A stretch of DNA of 64,000 nucleotides from Sphingobium fuliginis (lineage in GTDB: Bacteria; Pseudomonadota; Alphaproteobacteria; Sphingomonadales; Sphingomonadaceae): assembly GCF_004152845.1 (NCBI RefSeq), contig NZ_SEON01000002.1:778237-842236 (forward strand), read 5' to 3'. A program made the position numbers and the translations under genes. Below are positions 1 through 9,032 of the stretch, piece by piece. The notes beneath the pieces are model-generated. The model worked only from the letters and a program-made list of their open reading frames with translations, searched no databases and was not told the origin of the DNA. Positions within the stretch are counted from its first letter, which is position 1; the number at the start of each line of letters is the position of its first letter.

Positions 1-12
1 GAAATCAAGGAC

Positions 13-552
13 TTAGGCGCGGCAGTCCTCCACGACGCGGCCGACCTCCGCCCAGCTTGGCAGGACCAGCATCTCCAGACCCTGCACCTCGACCGCGAAA
101 CGGCCCCGGCTGTAGGCGATCTGATCGAGCGTGGCGTCGCTGGCGGCGCGGGTCGCCTGGGTCGCGGCGATGGCGCCGGTGGCGGGGCCGGCCGGCCAGT
201 TGACCGCGCCATAGCTGGTCCGCACCGTCATCGCCGCCTGCGCCGGGCCGGGCCGCAAAAGGCTGACGCGGCGCGTTGTCCGGTCGCAGCGGATGACGAA
301 CAGGCTGCCTTGCGCATCCGGGCCGAACAGGGCGGCCGATCCGGCGCCGTCGACCTGATAGCGCCAGTCGCCCGCGGTGGTCGCGCGGTCCTGCCAGTCG
401 GCCGGCGGCGGCGGAGGGGGCGCCGGCTGGGCCGCGGGAGCCGGCCGGGGCGCAGGCGCGGGAACAGGCGCGCGCTGCTGGGGCGCGCCCACGCAGGAAG
501 CCAGCAGGACGAAGGCGGCCGCCGGCATGGCGGAGGGCAGAGTGAAGCGCAT
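13..552 (-). CDS. putative lipoprotein of unknown function
   Basis: The 179-residue product begins with a basic/hydrophobic signal and a lipobox-like LLASC ending at Cys20, so it is probably lipid-anchored. A Pro/Ala-rich linker (about residues 24-50) precedes a globular domain of about 125 residues with alternating hydrophobic strands and one Cys near the C terminus (VEDCRA). The ATG at 552 was chosen because GGAGGCGGG sits just upstream and the signal peptide starts there; the reading frame remains open further upstream but that part looks non-coding. It runs away from the ribosomal operon. I do not recognise the family; similar Pro-rich lipoproteins are common in sphingomonads (inference). 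Confidence 0.7.
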   Translation of the reverse strand: MRFTLPSAMPAAAFVLLASCVGAPQQRAPVPAPAPRPAPAAQPAPPPPPPADWQDRATTAGDWRYQVDGAGSAALFGPDAQGSLFVIRCDRTTRRVSLLRPGPAQAAMTVRTSYGAVNWPAGPATGAIAATQATRAASDATLDQIAYSRGRFAVEVQGLEMLVLPSWAEVGRVVEDCRA

Positions 553-869
553 CCCGCCTCCATGCCTTAGGCACGGGGATGGCATCAACCCGAAAAGGGC
601 GGGACGACATGCCGGACCGGTCGAAAGAAAGGGCGGCGGAAGCGCCGGATTACGCCGCTTTCGCGCCTGCCCGTCATTGACAGCCGGAGGCCGAATCGCT
701 AAGGGCACCCCTTCCCGACACGCTGACGAGCGGCAGTGCAGTGGCACTGGCCGTCTTTTTTGCGTCTTGGGGCCTATCGAATCGGCTGTCGTCTCCTTAA
801 GGACTTCAGCCCTGACGCTTTGAGATGGGGCGGCGCCAACCGCCCCGTGGAGCAGGAGTACAGAATACC
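553..869. other. intergenic region between lipoprotein gene and rpsM
   Basis: This gap of 317 bases holds the likely start region of the minus-strand lipoprotein gene and the promoter region of the ribosomal operon (candidate at 677-705). A short T-rich stretch follows an imperfect dyad near 735-766. I see no gene in it; neither adk nor secY, often found just upstream of rpsM, lies in the visible 0.87 kb. Confidence 0.5.
677..705 (+). promoter_or_regulatory. candidate sigma-70-type promoter of the rpsM operon
   Basis: TTGACA at 677-682 is followed after 17 bases by TAAGGG at 700-705. The -10 half departs from TATAAT, but the same GCTAAGGG context with the same 17-base spacing occurs in front of tRNA-Leu at 32582-32610, which supports a shared promoter type. 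The leader to the rpsM start would be about 155 bases. This is inferred from sequence only. Confidence 0.45.
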
Positions 870-1238
870 ATGGCACGTATTGCGGGTGTCAACATCCCGA
901 CCAACAAGCGCGTGATCATCGCGCTCACCTACATCCACGGCATCGGCCGCAAGACCGCCGTCGACATCGCCGACAAGCTGGGCATCGACCACAGCCGCCG
1001 CGTGCAGGACCTGTCCGACGCCGAAGTGCTGCAGATCCGCGAAGCCATCGACGCCGACCACACGGTCGAGGGCGACCTGCGCCGCGAAACCGCGATGAAC
1101 ATCAAGCGCCTGATGGACCTGGCCTGCTATCGCGGCCTGCGTCACCGCAAGGGCCTGCCGGTCCGGGGCCAGCGCACGCACACCAATGCGCGCACCCGCA
1201 AGGGCAAGGCGAAGCCGATTGCCGGCAAGAAGAAGTAA
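870..1238 (+). CDS. rpsM: 30S ribosomal protein S13
   Basis: This is ribosomal protein S13, which sits in the head of the small subunit and contacts the P-site tRNA and the large subunit. The 122-residue product starts [10 protein letters not shown] and has the helix-hairpin-helix stretch [10 protein letters not shown] and the basic C-terminal tail [15 protein letters not shown]. The ATG at 870 is preceded by AGGAG and gives the usual S13 length; an in-frame ATG at 825 would add 15 unrelated residues. It is the first gene of rpsM-rpsK-rpoA-rplQ. A hairpin starts directly after its stop codon. Confidence 0.97.
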   Translation: MARIAGVNIPTNKRVIIALTYIHGIGRKTAVDIADKLGIDHSRRVQDLSDAEVLQIREAIDADHTVEGDLRRETAMNIKRLMDLACYRGLRHRKGLPVRGQRTHTNARTRKGKAKPIAGKKK

Positions 1239-1261
1239 GAAATAGTCCGGGGGACTATTTC
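1239..1261 (+). terminator. hairpin immediately after the rpsM stop
   Basis: A perfect 10-bp stem (1239-1248 with 1252-1261) closes a GGG loop, with apex GTCC-GGG-GGAC. It begins on the base after the rpsM stop codon. There is no long T run, and it lies inside an operon, so it may be an mRNA-stabilising or partially terminating element. The same apex occurs after guaA (12692-12714). Confidence 0.5.
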
Positions 1262-1338
1262 ATCTTCTTCTCCGCCGGAGGCAGCCCTACCTGGGCGCAG
1301 CCTCCCGGAACACAAGATTTCAGTAGGATAGAGCAAAA

Positions 1339-1728
1339 ATGGCACGCGAACCCCAGCGCATCAAGCGCCGCGAACGCAAGAACATCTCGGCCGGCGTCGC
1401 GCACGTCAACGCCAGCTTCAACAACACCATGGTGACCATCACCGACGCCCAGGGCAATGCGATCAGCTGGTCCTCGGCGGGCATGATGGGCTTCAAGGGC
1501 AGCCGCAAGTCGACGCCCTATGCCGCGCAGGTCTGCGCCGAAGACGCCGGCCGCAAGGCGGCCGAACATGGCGTGCGCACCCTGGAAGTCGAAGTGAAGG
1601 GTCCGGGTTCGGGCCGTGAATCGGCCCTGCGCGCGCTGCAGGCCGTCGGCTTCCACATCACCTCCATCCGCGACGTGACGCCGATCCCGCACAACGGCGT
1701 GCGTCCTTCCAAGCGCCGCCGCGTCTAA
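1339..1728 (+). CDS. rpsK: 30S ribosomal protein S11
   Basis: Ribosomal protein S11 lies on the platform of the small subunit near the mRNA exit. The 129-residue product shows the family core: [16 protein letters not shown], the [11 protein letters not shown] stretch and the basic C terminus [14 protein letters not shown] about 9 bases upstream supports the ATG at 1339. It is 100 bases after rpsM and 122 bases before rpoA, consistent with co-transcription. Length and motifs are ordinary for the family. Confidence 0.97.
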   Translation: MAREPQRIKRRERKNISAGVAHVNASFNNTMVTITDAQGNAISWSSAGMMGFKGSRKSTPYAAQVCAEDAGRKAAEHGVRTLEVEVKGPGSGRESALRALQAVGFHITSIRDVTPIPHNGVRPSKRRRV

Positions 1729-1850
1729 CAACGACGCGCGGCTTGTCGGCGGGCGGCGGACGCGTCGCCCGCTCACCCATCTGCATCGGTCGGAACGTCC
1801 TGTCGGGTCAGGATTTTTGAACGTTTCGGCCTCATCCCCAGGGGAAATAC

Positions 1851-2915
1851 ATGACTGTCAACATGAAGAACTGGCAGGAATTGAAGAAGCCCAACAGCCT
1901 TGAGATCAAGGTCGCGGGCGACGGCAAGCGCAAGGCGACCTTCGTCGCCGAACCTCTGGAGCGCGGCTTCGGCCTGACGCTTGGCAACGCGCTGCGCCGG
2001 GTTCTTCTGTCCTCGCTCCAGGGCGCGGCGGTCACCTCGATCAAGATCGAGAACGTCCTCCACGAATTCTCCTCGCTCGCGGGCGTGCGTGAGGACGTCA
2101 CGGACATCGTCCTCAACATCAAGCAGGTTGCGCTGAAAATGGAAGGCGACGGTCCACGCCGTCTCCAGCTTTCCGCCACCGGCCCCGCCGAAGTGCGCGC
2201 GGGCGACATCACCACCGTGGGCGACATCGAAGTGATGAACCCCGACCTGGTGATCTGCCACCTGGACCAGGGCGCGACGCTGAACATGGAACTGACCGCC
2301 GACGTCGGCAAGGGCTATGTCCCCGCCGTCGCCAACCGTCCGGCCGACGCCCCGATCGGCCTGATCCCGGTCGACGCGCTCTATTCGCCGGTGCGTCAGG
2401 TCGCGTACAAGGTCGACAATACCCGCGTCGGCCAGGAACTGGACTATGACAAGCTGTCGCTGACCGTCGAGACCGACGGCACCGTCACGCCGGAAGACGC
2501 GGTGGCCTATGCCGCCCGCATCCTGCAGGACCAGCTCCAGCTGTTCGTCCACTTCGAGGACGCGCTGCCCGTCGCCGCTCCGGCCGCAGGCGCCGCTGCC
2601 GGTGGTTCGGCCAGCGAGGGCGAGAGCGACGCGAACCAGATCAACCGCTACCTGCTCAAGAAGGTGGACGAGCTGGAACTGTCGGTCCGCAGCGCCAACT
2701 GCCTCAAGAACGACAACATCATCTATATCGGCGATCTGGTCCAGAAGACCGAGGCCGAGATGCTGCGCACCCCCAATTTCGGCCGCAAGTCCCTGAACGA
2801 GATCAAGGAAGTGCTGTCGTCCATGGGCCTGCGCCTGGGCATGGACATCCCCGGCTGGCCGCCGGAAAATATCGAGGAAATGGCCAAGAAGCTCGAACAG
2901 GAGCTGCTGGGCTGA
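1851..2915 (+). CDS. rpoA: DNA-directed RNA polymerase subunit alpha
   Basis: This is the alpha subunit that nucleates RNA polymerase assembly and contacts upstream promoter DNA and activators. The 354-residue product has the N-terminal dimerisation domain ([19 protein letters not shown] at about residues 40-58) and the C-terminal domain from about residue 265 with [15 protein letters not shown] and [14 protein letters not shown]. An Ala/Gly-rich linker ([13 protein letters not shown]) joins them. The start at 1851 has AGGGGA upstream; a second in-frame ATG at 1863 is possible. The gene lies between rpsK and rplQ as in most alphaproteobacteria. Confidence 0.97.
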   Translation: MTVNMKNWQELKKPNSLEIKVAGDGKRKATFVAEPLERGFGLTLGNALRRVLLSSLQGAAVTSIKIENVLHEFSSLAGVREDVTDIVLNIKQVALKMEGDGPRRLQLSATGPAEVRAGDITTVGDIEVMNPDLVICHLDQGATLNMELTADVGKGYVPAVANRPADAPIGLIPVDALYSPVRQVAYKVDNTRVGQELDYDKLSLTVETDGTVTPEDAVAYAARILQDQLQLFVHFEDALPVAAPAAGAAAGGSASEGESDANQINRYLLKKVDELELSVRSANCLKNDNIIYIGDLVQKTEAEMLRTPNFGRKSLNEIKEVLSSMGLRLGMDIPGWPPENIEEMAKKLEQELLG

Positions 2916-2923
2916 TCCGCCTT

Positions 2924-2944
2924 CCCTCCGGTCCGCCCGGAGGG
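2924..2944 (+). terminator. hairpin after rpoA
   Basis: CCCTCCGG (2924-2931) pairs with CCGGAGGG (2937-2944) around a 5-base loop, ten bases after the rpoA stop. A second small dyad, GCCCCTT/AAGGGGC at 2999-3015, follows in the same gap. Neither has a strong T tract, so read-through into rplQ is likely. Confidence 0.4.
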
Positions 2945-3098
2945 ATGCTGGACACCGGAAAGCACGGATTCGCGTCCGCTTTGAACGGTGTGAACTTCGC
3001 CCCTTTTTAAGGGGCAGGGCAAAGGGGCGGCGGCCCTGAAACGCCGCCTGGTCTGGGGTACCTGAAACGGCCCCTTAACGAACGGAAGGAAGAACATC

Positions 3099-3524
3099 AT
3101 GCGTCACAAGGTTGGTCATCGCAAGCTGCAGCGCAGCGCCGGACATCGTAACTCGCTGCTCCGCAACCTCGCGGCTTCGCTCATCAAGCATGAGCAGATC
3201 CTGACGACCACGCCCAAGGCGAAGGAACTGCGCCCCTATGTCGAGAAGCTGATCACCCTCGCCAAGAAGGGTGGCCTGTCCAATCGTCGTCTGGCCCATG
3301 CCCGCCTGCAGGACGACGCGCAGCTCACCAAGCTGTTCGACGTTCTGGCCGAGCGCTACAAGGACCGCAATGGCGGCTACACCCGCGTGATCAAGGCCGG
3401 CATCCGCGCTTCGGACGCGGCGCCGATCGCGATCATCGAACTGGTGGACCGCGACGTCGACGCCAAGGGTCAGGATTCCGGTCCGGTCCAGGGTGCGGAC
3501 GCCGACGAGCTGGAAGCGGCGTGA
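3099..3524 (+). CDS. rplQ: 50S ribosomal protein L17
   Basis: L17 is a large-subunit protein near the peptide exit tunnel. The 141-residue product starts [17 protein letters not shown], and has the conserved [19 protein letters not shown] and [12 protein letters not shown] segments. The C terminus carries an acidic extension ([10 protein letters not shown]) seen in many alphaproteobacterial L17 proteins. GGAAGGA 8 bases upstream supports the ATG. It is the last gene of the operon and is followed by a strong intrinsic terminator. Confidence 0.97.
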   Translation: MRHKVGHRKLQRSAGHRNSLLRNLAASLIKHEQILTTTPKAKELRPYVEKLITLAKKGGLSNRRLAHARLQDDAQLTKLFDVLAERYKDRNGGYTRVIKAGIRASDAAPIAIIELVDRDVDAKGQDSGPVQGADADELEAA

Positions 3525-3558
3525 TCCGCTGACGGCTCGCGCAAGCGGGCAGATGAAG

Positions 3559-3602
3559 AGGGCCGCGGCTTCCGGAAGGGGGCGCGGCCCTTTTTCTTTT
3601 TT
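3559..3602 (+). terminator. intrinsic terminator of the rpsM-rplQ operon
   Basis: AGGGCCGCG (3559-3567) pairs with CGCGGCCCT (3583-3591), followed by a T-rich run through 3602. It lies 35 bases after the rplQ stop and is the clearest intrinsic terminator in the first 10 kb. Confidence 0.85.
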
Positions 3603-3754
3603 GGGGCGTGGATATGCGGGGTGTCGGGCCATTCGGTTGGCCCCCACCCCCGGCCCTCCCCTGAAGGGCGGGGAGATAGGAAATATTCTTTGTTTTCTTG
3701 CCTTTCCTCGCCATGAGACGCCAGAGAATGGGAATGGGATTTCGGGGGGATCGG

Positions 3755-5920
3755 ATGCGCGCCTTTGGCTGCTTTGCTTTGGCGGCGCTGTTGTTCGCGG
3801 CGCTCCCCGCGCAGGCGGAGCCGGATGCGGCGGTCGCTGGCGCTTCAGGACTGCGCTATCCCGCCGCCAAGCGGCTGGACCTGGTGGAGGATCATTTCGG
3901 GGTCAAGGTGACCGATCCCTATCGCTGGCTGGAAAACGATTTGCGCGCTGATCCCGCCGTCCGCGACTGGGTGGGACAGGAAAACCGCCTCACGCGCCGC
4001 CATATCGACGGGCTGCCGGGTCGCGAGGCGCTCAAGAAACGCATGCAGGCACTGTTCGCCCATGGCCGCTACACCATCCCGCGCAAGGCGGGCGGGCGCT
4101 ATTTCTACGGCTATAACAAGGGGCTCCAGAACCAGACGCCGCTCTATGTGCGCGACGGCCTGAACGGTGCGCAGCGGCTGCTGATCGACCCCAATGACTG
4201 GGCGGAGGACGGGTCGGACGCGCTGGCGGAATGGGCGCCCTCCCCCGACGGCCGGTTCCTGCTCTATGCCGTGCAGGAGGCGGGGAGCGACTGGCGCACA
4301 CTGAAGGTTCTGGACGTCGCCACCGCCCGGCCGCTCGACGATGTCGTGCAATGGGTGAAATTCTCCCAGCTTGCCTGGGACGGGCGAGGACAGGGTTTCT
4401 TCTATTCGCGCTTCGCCGCGCCGCAGGAAGGCGCCGGCCTGCAATCCTCCACGGTGGGGCAGGAACTTCATTATCACCGCCTCGGCACGCCGCAGGCGCA
4501 GGATCAGCTTATCTACGCGACTCCGGACCAGCCGCGCCTCAGCCACACGGCGCAGGTGACGCAGGACGGGCGCTGGCTGGTCATCAGCAGCTTCCAGGGC
4601 ACCGACCCGCGCCGCGAACTGCATCTGGCCGAACTGACCGGCGGCAAGGTGAAGGTCCGCCCGCTGGTGAAGGGCATGACCAACGACTGGCGGCTGATCG
4701 GCAGCCGCGGGCCGACGCTCTATTTCATCACCGACCAATATGCCCCGCATCTGCGCGTCGTCAGCATCGACGCCCGCTTCCCCCGGCGCGGCGCCAGGCA
4801 GGTGGTGGCGGAACGCATGGACACGCTGGCGGGCGGGTCGCTGGTCGGGGACCGGCTGATCCTGGCCTATCTGTCCGATGCGGAAAGCGTGGCGGAGCTG
4901 ATCGATCTCAACGGGCGAAAGGTCAGCGACGTGCCGCTGCCCGGCCTGGGCACGGCGGCCGGTTTCGGCGGGCGCGACGGCGATCCGGAAACCTTCTTCA
5001 GCTTTTCGGGCTTCACCACGCCGTCGAGCATCTACCGCTTCGACACGGCGACGCTGCGTTACGAGCTGTTCGCGCGGCCGGAGCTGCCCTTCAATCCCGA
5101 CGATTACGGCATAGAGCAGGTCAGCTATCCGTCGAAGGACGGCACGATGATCCCGATGACGGTGATCCGCAAGAAGGCGCTGGCCCTTTCCAAAGCGCCC
5201 GCGCCCACCATCCTGTACGGCTATGGCGGCTTCAACATCGCGCTGACGCCCGGCTATTCGGCTACGCGCATGGCGTGGCTGGAGCAGGGCGGCGTCTATG
5301 CCATCGCCAATCTGCGCGGCGGCGGCGAGTTCGGCAAGGCATGGCACGATGCGGGGCGGCTCGCCAACAAGCAGAATGTGTTCGACGATTTCATCGCGGC
5401 GGCCGAATATCTGAAGGCGAATGGCTATACGACGAAGGACGGCCTTGCCATCGAGGGGCGGTCCAATGGCGGGTTGCTGGTCGGCGCGGTGGTGAACCAG
5501 CGGCCCGATCTGTTCGCCGCCGCCCTGCCCGCCGTGGGCGTGATGGACATGCTGCGCTTCGACCGTTTCACCGCCGGCCGCTACTGGATCGACGACTATG
5601 GATCGCCCGACCGGGAGGAGGATTTCCGCCTGCTCTACGCCTATTCGCCCTATCACAACATCGCGAGCGGGAAGGACTATCCGGCGATCCTCGTCACCAC
5701 GGGCGACACCGACGACCGGGTGGTGCCGGCGCACAGCTTCAAATATGCCGCGGCCTTGCAGGCGGCGGAGCTGGGGCCGAAGCCCCGCCTGATCCGGATC
5801 GACACCAAGGCCGGGCATGGGGCGGGCAAGCCCGTGGACAAGCTGATCGACGAATATGCCGACAGCTATGCCTTTGCGGCCTATTATACCGGGCTGAAAC
5901 TGGACGCGCAGCCGCGATAG
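3755..5920 (+). CDS. prolyl oligopeptidase family serine peptidase (S9A)
   Basis: A secreted post-proline-cleaving serine peptidase. The 721-residue product has a signal peptide (MRAFGCFALAALLFAALPAQA), an N-terminal beta-propeller region and a C-terminal alpha/beta hydrolase. The nucleophile is in GRSNGG (canonical GGSNGG), the Asp in TGDTDDRVVP and the His in KAGHGAGKP; LRGGGEFGKAWHDAG also matches the family. Several in-frame starts exist (3698, 3713, 3728); 3755 was chosen because the signal peptide begins there and GGGGGGA precedes it. It is a single gene after the ribosomal terminator. Family assignment is secure; natural substrates are not known from sequence. Confidence 0.93.
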   Translation: MRAFGCFALAALLFAALPAQAEPDAAVAGASGLRYPAAKRLDLVEDHFGVKVTDPYRWLENDLRADPAVRDWVGQENRLTRRHIDGLPGREALKKRMQALFAHGRYTIPRKAGGRYFYGYNKGLQNQTPLYVRDGLNGAQRLLIDPNDWAEDGSDALAEWAPSPDGRFLLYAVQEAGSDWRTLKVLDVATARPLDDVVQWVKFSQLAWDGRGQGFFYSRFAAPQEGAGLQSSTVGQELHYHRLGTPQAQDQLIYATPDQPRLSHTAQVTQDGRWLVISSFQGTDPRRELHLAELTGGKVKVRPLVKGMTNDWRLIGSRGPTLYFITDQYAPHLRVVSIDARFPRRGARQVVAERMDTLAGGSLVGDRLILAYLSDAESVAELIDLNGRKVSDVPLPGLGTAAGFGGRDGDPETFFSFSGFTTPSSIYRFDTATLRYELFARPELPFNPDDYGIEQVSYPSKDGTMIPMTVIRKKALALSKAPAPTILYGYGGFNIALTPGYSATRMAWLEQGGVYAIANLRGGGEFGKAWHDAGRLANKQNVFDDFIAAAEYLKANGYTTKDGLAIEGRSNGGLLVGAVVNQRPDLFAAALPAVGVMDMLRFDRFTAGRYWIDDYGSPDREEDFRLLYAYSPYHNIASGKDYPAILVTTGDTDDRVVPAHSFKYAAALQAAELGPKPRLIRIDTKAGHGAGKPVDKLIDEYADSYAFAAYYTGLKLDAQPR

Positions 5921-6055
5921 CCGGGCAGCAGGGCGGGCGCTTTCCGGTTCGGGAGGGATGCGTCCATGGCCGCCGGTGGCGGCGCATCCGCGTTCAGGCC
6001 TCCGACAGCCATGATCGCCTAGCCATCGGCAAATTTCGGCTGAGGGACGAGGGTC

Positions 6056-6598
6056 ATGAACAAGATGAGGTGGATGACGGGATCGCTGATCGCGACGGCC
6101 CTGCTGGCGGGCGGCGTCGCGTCGGCACAGGCCTATCAGCCGCGGCAAGGCGCGCCGCAGGAACAGGATGACCTGTCGGACGAAGCGCAGCCGCCCGCCG
6201 ATGACGCCGCCCCGGACGACCGAGCGAGCCCTACGCGCGCCGACGATGATTTTTCCGATGTCGTGGCGGCGGATCAGGACCATGCCGGCGCCCGATCCCC
6301 TGACAGCGACGGCGGGCGGGGCGATCTGGCGGAGGCGCCCGCCGACCGGGATGGCGAGGATGCGATCACCTATTGCGCGCTCGCCGCCCGCGACGAGGCC
6401 GAGCGGGAGGGCGGCTTTGCCGAGGTGCGCCAGGTGCAGGAGCCCCGCGAGACCCGCAACGGCTATGATGTGGAGGGCGATGTCGAGGTCCGGTCCGGCT
6501 GGCGGGCGCAGGATGGACGGTCACGCCACTTCACCTGTTCGGTGCAGAATGGCCGGATCGCGGACCTTTATTTCCGGCGGGAACGCGCCGCCCGATAA
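6056..6598 (+). CDS. secreted acidic protein of unknown function
   Basis: The 180-residue product has a cleavable signal peptide (cut after VASAQA), then a strongly acidic, low-complexity stretch of about 75 residues rich in Asp, Pro and Ala. A small C-terminal domain follows with two Cys (ITYCALAARDEAE and HFTCSVQNGR) that could form a disulfide. The domain reads like the small periplasmic domains that end in VxNGRI(x)DLY-type strands, but I do not recognise a named family. GAGGG just upstream supports the ATG. It is followed by an unrelated membrane gene 91 bases later. Confidence 0.75.
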   Translation: MNKMRWMTGSLIATALLAGGVASAQAYQPRQGAPQEQDDLSDEAQPPADDAAPDDRASPTRADDDFSDVVAADQDHAGARSPDSDGGRGDLAEAPADRDGEDAITYCALAARDEAEREGGFAEVRQVQEPRETRNGYDVEGDVEVRSGWRAQDGRSRHFTCSVQNGRIADLYFRRERAAR

Positions 6599-6689
6599 GC
6601 GCGCTCCGTCCGCCGCATCGCGGCCACGCTTTGCCCTATCCTGTTTTACGTCAATCCATTAGCATCGGCGCGAATCAGGGGAGTCAGGG

Positions 6690-7289
6690 GTGGCCGCGTT
6701 CCTTTTCGCGACCGAGAATGTCGTTTTCGTCTCAGCGATCGTCCTGATGCTGCTCATCGGGGCGGTGCAGGCCATCGGAATCGCGGGCGACTTCGATCTC
6801 GACATTGACGGCGATGCGGATCTGCTGGGCTGGCTGGGCGTCGGTCGCCTGCCGCTGTTGATGCTGCTGGCGATATTCCTGGCGCTGTTCGGCATGATCG
6901 GGCTGATCGGGCAGCATCTGCTGCTCGATCTGACCGGTGCGATGCTGCCGCCGCTGATCGCCGCACCCGCCGCCCTGATCGCCAGCCTGCCTGCGACCGG
7001 CCTTGCCGCGCGACGGCTCGCCCCCCTGCTTCCCCGCGACCAGAGCAGCGCCGTTCCGCTGGACGCGCTGACCGGAAGCTTCGCCCGCATCGTCACCGGC
7101 GTCGCGCGCAGCGGCTCCCCTGCCCGCGCCCGCGTCGAGGATGCCTATGGCCAGGCGCATTATGTCATGGTCGAACCCGACAATTCCGGCCAGACGCTGG
7201 AAGAGGGCGAAACCATCCTGCTGGTCCGCCGGGAGGACCATGTCTTCCGCGCCATATCGCATGGCGACCATTATCTTCCCCGCCTTTAG
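6690..7289 (+). CDS. yqiJ: YqiJ-like (NfeD/OB-fold type) membrane protein
   Basis: This 199-residue membrane protein has an N-terminal transmembrane helix, a second hydrophobic segment (PLLMLLAIFLALFGMIGLIG), a third (LIASLPATGLAARRL) and a C-terminal soluble beta domain of about 65 residues (LTGSFARIVTGVAR... ILLVRREDHVFRAI) typical of the OB-like domain in NfeD/YqiJ proteins. These proteins accompany flotillins. The start is GTG at 6690 with AGGGGAG upstream. It is 9 bases ahead of the flotillin gene, so the two surely form an operon. The YqiJ label rests on this pairing and on the domain order. Confidence 0.85.
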   Translation: MAAFLFATENVVFVSAIVLMLLIGAVQAIGIAGDFDLDIDGDADLLGWLGVGRLPLLMLLAIFLALFGMIGLIGQHLLLDLTGAMLPPLIAAPAALIASLPATGLAARRLAPLLPRDQSSAVPLDALTGSFARIVTGVARSGSPARARVEDAYGQAHYVMVEPDNSGQTLEEGETILLVRREDHVFRAISHGDHYLPRL

Positions 7290-7298
7290 GAGTTTCCC

Positions 7299-9014
7299 AT
7301 GAATCTGCCCGCCGTGCAGGAGAGCTTTTCGCTCATGCCCTATCTGATCATCTCCGGGACCGGGCTTCTCCTCCTGATCGTGCTCGGCGTCGTGCTGGCG
7401 CGGCTCTACAAGCGGGCGTCGAAGGAGATCGGCTTCGTGCGGACCGGCTTCGGCGGGGAGAAGGTGGTGATGAACGGCGGCGCGCTGGTGCTGCCGATCT
7501 TCCATGAAACGATGCCGGTGAACATGAATACGGTGCGGCTGGCCGTGGAACGCAAGAACAGCGACGCGCTGATCACGCTGGACCGCCTGCGCATCGACGT
7601 GAAGGCGGAATTCTACGTCCGCGTGAAGCCCGACGCGCAGTCCATCGCCACCGCCGCGCAGACGCTGGGCGCGCGGACGATGAATCCGGAGGCGTTGAAG
7701 GAATTGGTCGAGGGCAAGTTCGTCGATGCGCTGCGTTCCGTCGCTGCGGGGATGACGATGAACCAGTTGCATGAGCAGCGCAGCGAGTTCGTGCAGAAGG
7801 TGCAGCAGGTGTCTTCCGTCGATCTCGCCATGAACGGGCTGGAGCTGGAGAGCGTGTCCCTGACCGGGCTGGACCAGACGTCGATCGAGCATTTCAACGC
7901 CAACAACGCCTTCGACGCCGAGGGGCTGACCAAGCTGACCGAGCAGATCGAACTGCGCAAGAAGTCGCGCAACGACATCGAGCAGGAAACCCGCGTCCAG
8001 ATCGAGACCAAGAATCTGGAGGCGGAGCGCCAGTCGCTGCTGATCGCCCGCGACACCGAATTCGCCCGGCTGGAGCAGGAGCGGGAGGTCGAGATGCGCC
8101 GCGCCGTTCAGGCGGCGGAGGTGGCCCGCGAACAGTCGCTGCGCCAACAGGAGGCCGACCAGGCGCGGATCGAGGCGAAGAAGCTGGTCGACAGCCAGCA
8201 GATCGAGGCTGACCGCGCCGTGCAGCAGGCCCGCATCGCGCAGGAACAGGCGCTCGAACTCGCCCGGCAGGAACAGCAGATCGCGGTGCAGAACAAGAGC
8301 CGCGAGGAAAGCCAGGCCAAGGCGCAGGCCGACGAGGCGCGCGCCAAGGCGGTGGCCGCCGAGGAGCAGGTCCAGACGTCGCGCCAGACGGAGATTGCCG
8401 AGCGGACCAAGCGCATCGAACTGATCGACGCGGCGCGGGAGGCGGAGCGCGCCGCCATCCAGGTGCGGGTCGAGGCGGAAGCGGAGAAGCAGGCCGCGGC
8501 GGACCGTGCCGAAGCGCTGCGCCTGGCGGCGGAGGGCGAGGCCGAAGCCGCCAAGCTGCGCGCCGAGGCGGACCGGGTGCGTTTCGAGGTCGAGGCGGCA
8601 GGTCAGCGCGCGGTCAATGAGGCGGCGAACATCCTGTCGTCGGACCAGATGTCGCTGCAGACGAAGATGGCGCTGCTCAAGGTGCTGCCCGATCTGGTGC
8701 GGGAGGCCGCGAAGCCGATGGAAGCGATCGATTCGATCAGGATCGTGCAGGTCGACGGCATCACCGGATCGCATTCGGATGGCGCGGCGGTTATCGGCGG
8801 CGGCGAGCAGAACCTGGCCAATGCCGCGGTGTCCGCCGCCCTGCGTTACCGGGCGCAGGCGCCGGTGATCGATGGCCTGATGAAGGAATTGGGGTTGGAT
8901 GGCGCGAGCCTCGATTCGCTGGTGAAGGGCGCTGTGGAGCCTGCCGCGGCCTCATTCGCGCCGGTCGTCGTCGAACCCGTGGACGGCGCGCGCAAGGCAC
9001 CGCCGCAGGCCTGA
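7299..9014 (+). CDS. yqiK: flotillin family protein (YqiK-like)
   Basis: Flotillins scaffold membrane microdomains. The 571-residue product has one N-terminal transmembrane helix (about residues 14-34), a PHB/SPFH domain (about 40-215, including MNTVRLAVERKNSDALITLD) and a long coiled coil of Glu/Ala/Gln/Arg repeats (about 215-440). The end is a Gly/Ala-rich flotillin-type C terminus. AGGAG sits 6 bases before the ATG. It follows the YqiJ-like partner and precedes a DUF1275 gene by 18 bases, suggesting a three-gene unit. Length and layout match the bacterial YqiK group; a specific role is not readable from sequence. Confidence 0.92.
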   Translation: MNLPAVQESFSLMPYLIISGTGLLLLIVLGVVLARLYKRASKEIGFVRTGFGGEKVVMNGGALVLPIFHETMPVNMNTVRLAVERKNSDALITLDRLRIDVKAEFYVRVKPDAQSIATAAQTLGARTMNPEALKELVEGKFVDALRSVAAGMTMNQLHEQRSEFVQKVQQVSSVDLAMNGLELESVSLTGLDQTSIEHFNANNAFDAEGLTKLTEQIELRKKSRNDIEQETRVQIETKNLEAERQSLLIARDTEFARLEQEREVEMRRAVQAAEVAREQSLRQQEADQARIEAKKLVDSQQIEADRAVQQARIAQEQALELARQEQQIAVQNKSREESQAKAQADEARAKAVAAEEQVQTSRQTEIAERTKRIELIDAAREAERAAIQVRVEAEAEKQAAADRAEALRLAAEGEAEAAKLRAEADRVRFEVEAAGQRAVNEAANILSSDQMSLQTKMALLKVLPDLVREAAKPMEAIDSIRIVQVDGITGSHSDGAAVIGGGEQNLANAAVSAALRYRAQAPVIDGLMKELGLDGASLDSLVKGAVEPAAASFAPVVVEPVDGARKAPPQA

Positions 9015-9032
9015 TGGTGCGGGGGCCAGCGC

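Noticed and set aside
3845..6283. Long minus-strand frame of 812 codons opposite the prolyl oligopeptidase
   Set aside because: It is a shadow of a GC-rich gene: Arg/Gly/Ala-rich, no domain, and fully overlapped by a clear enzyme gene with catalytic motifs.
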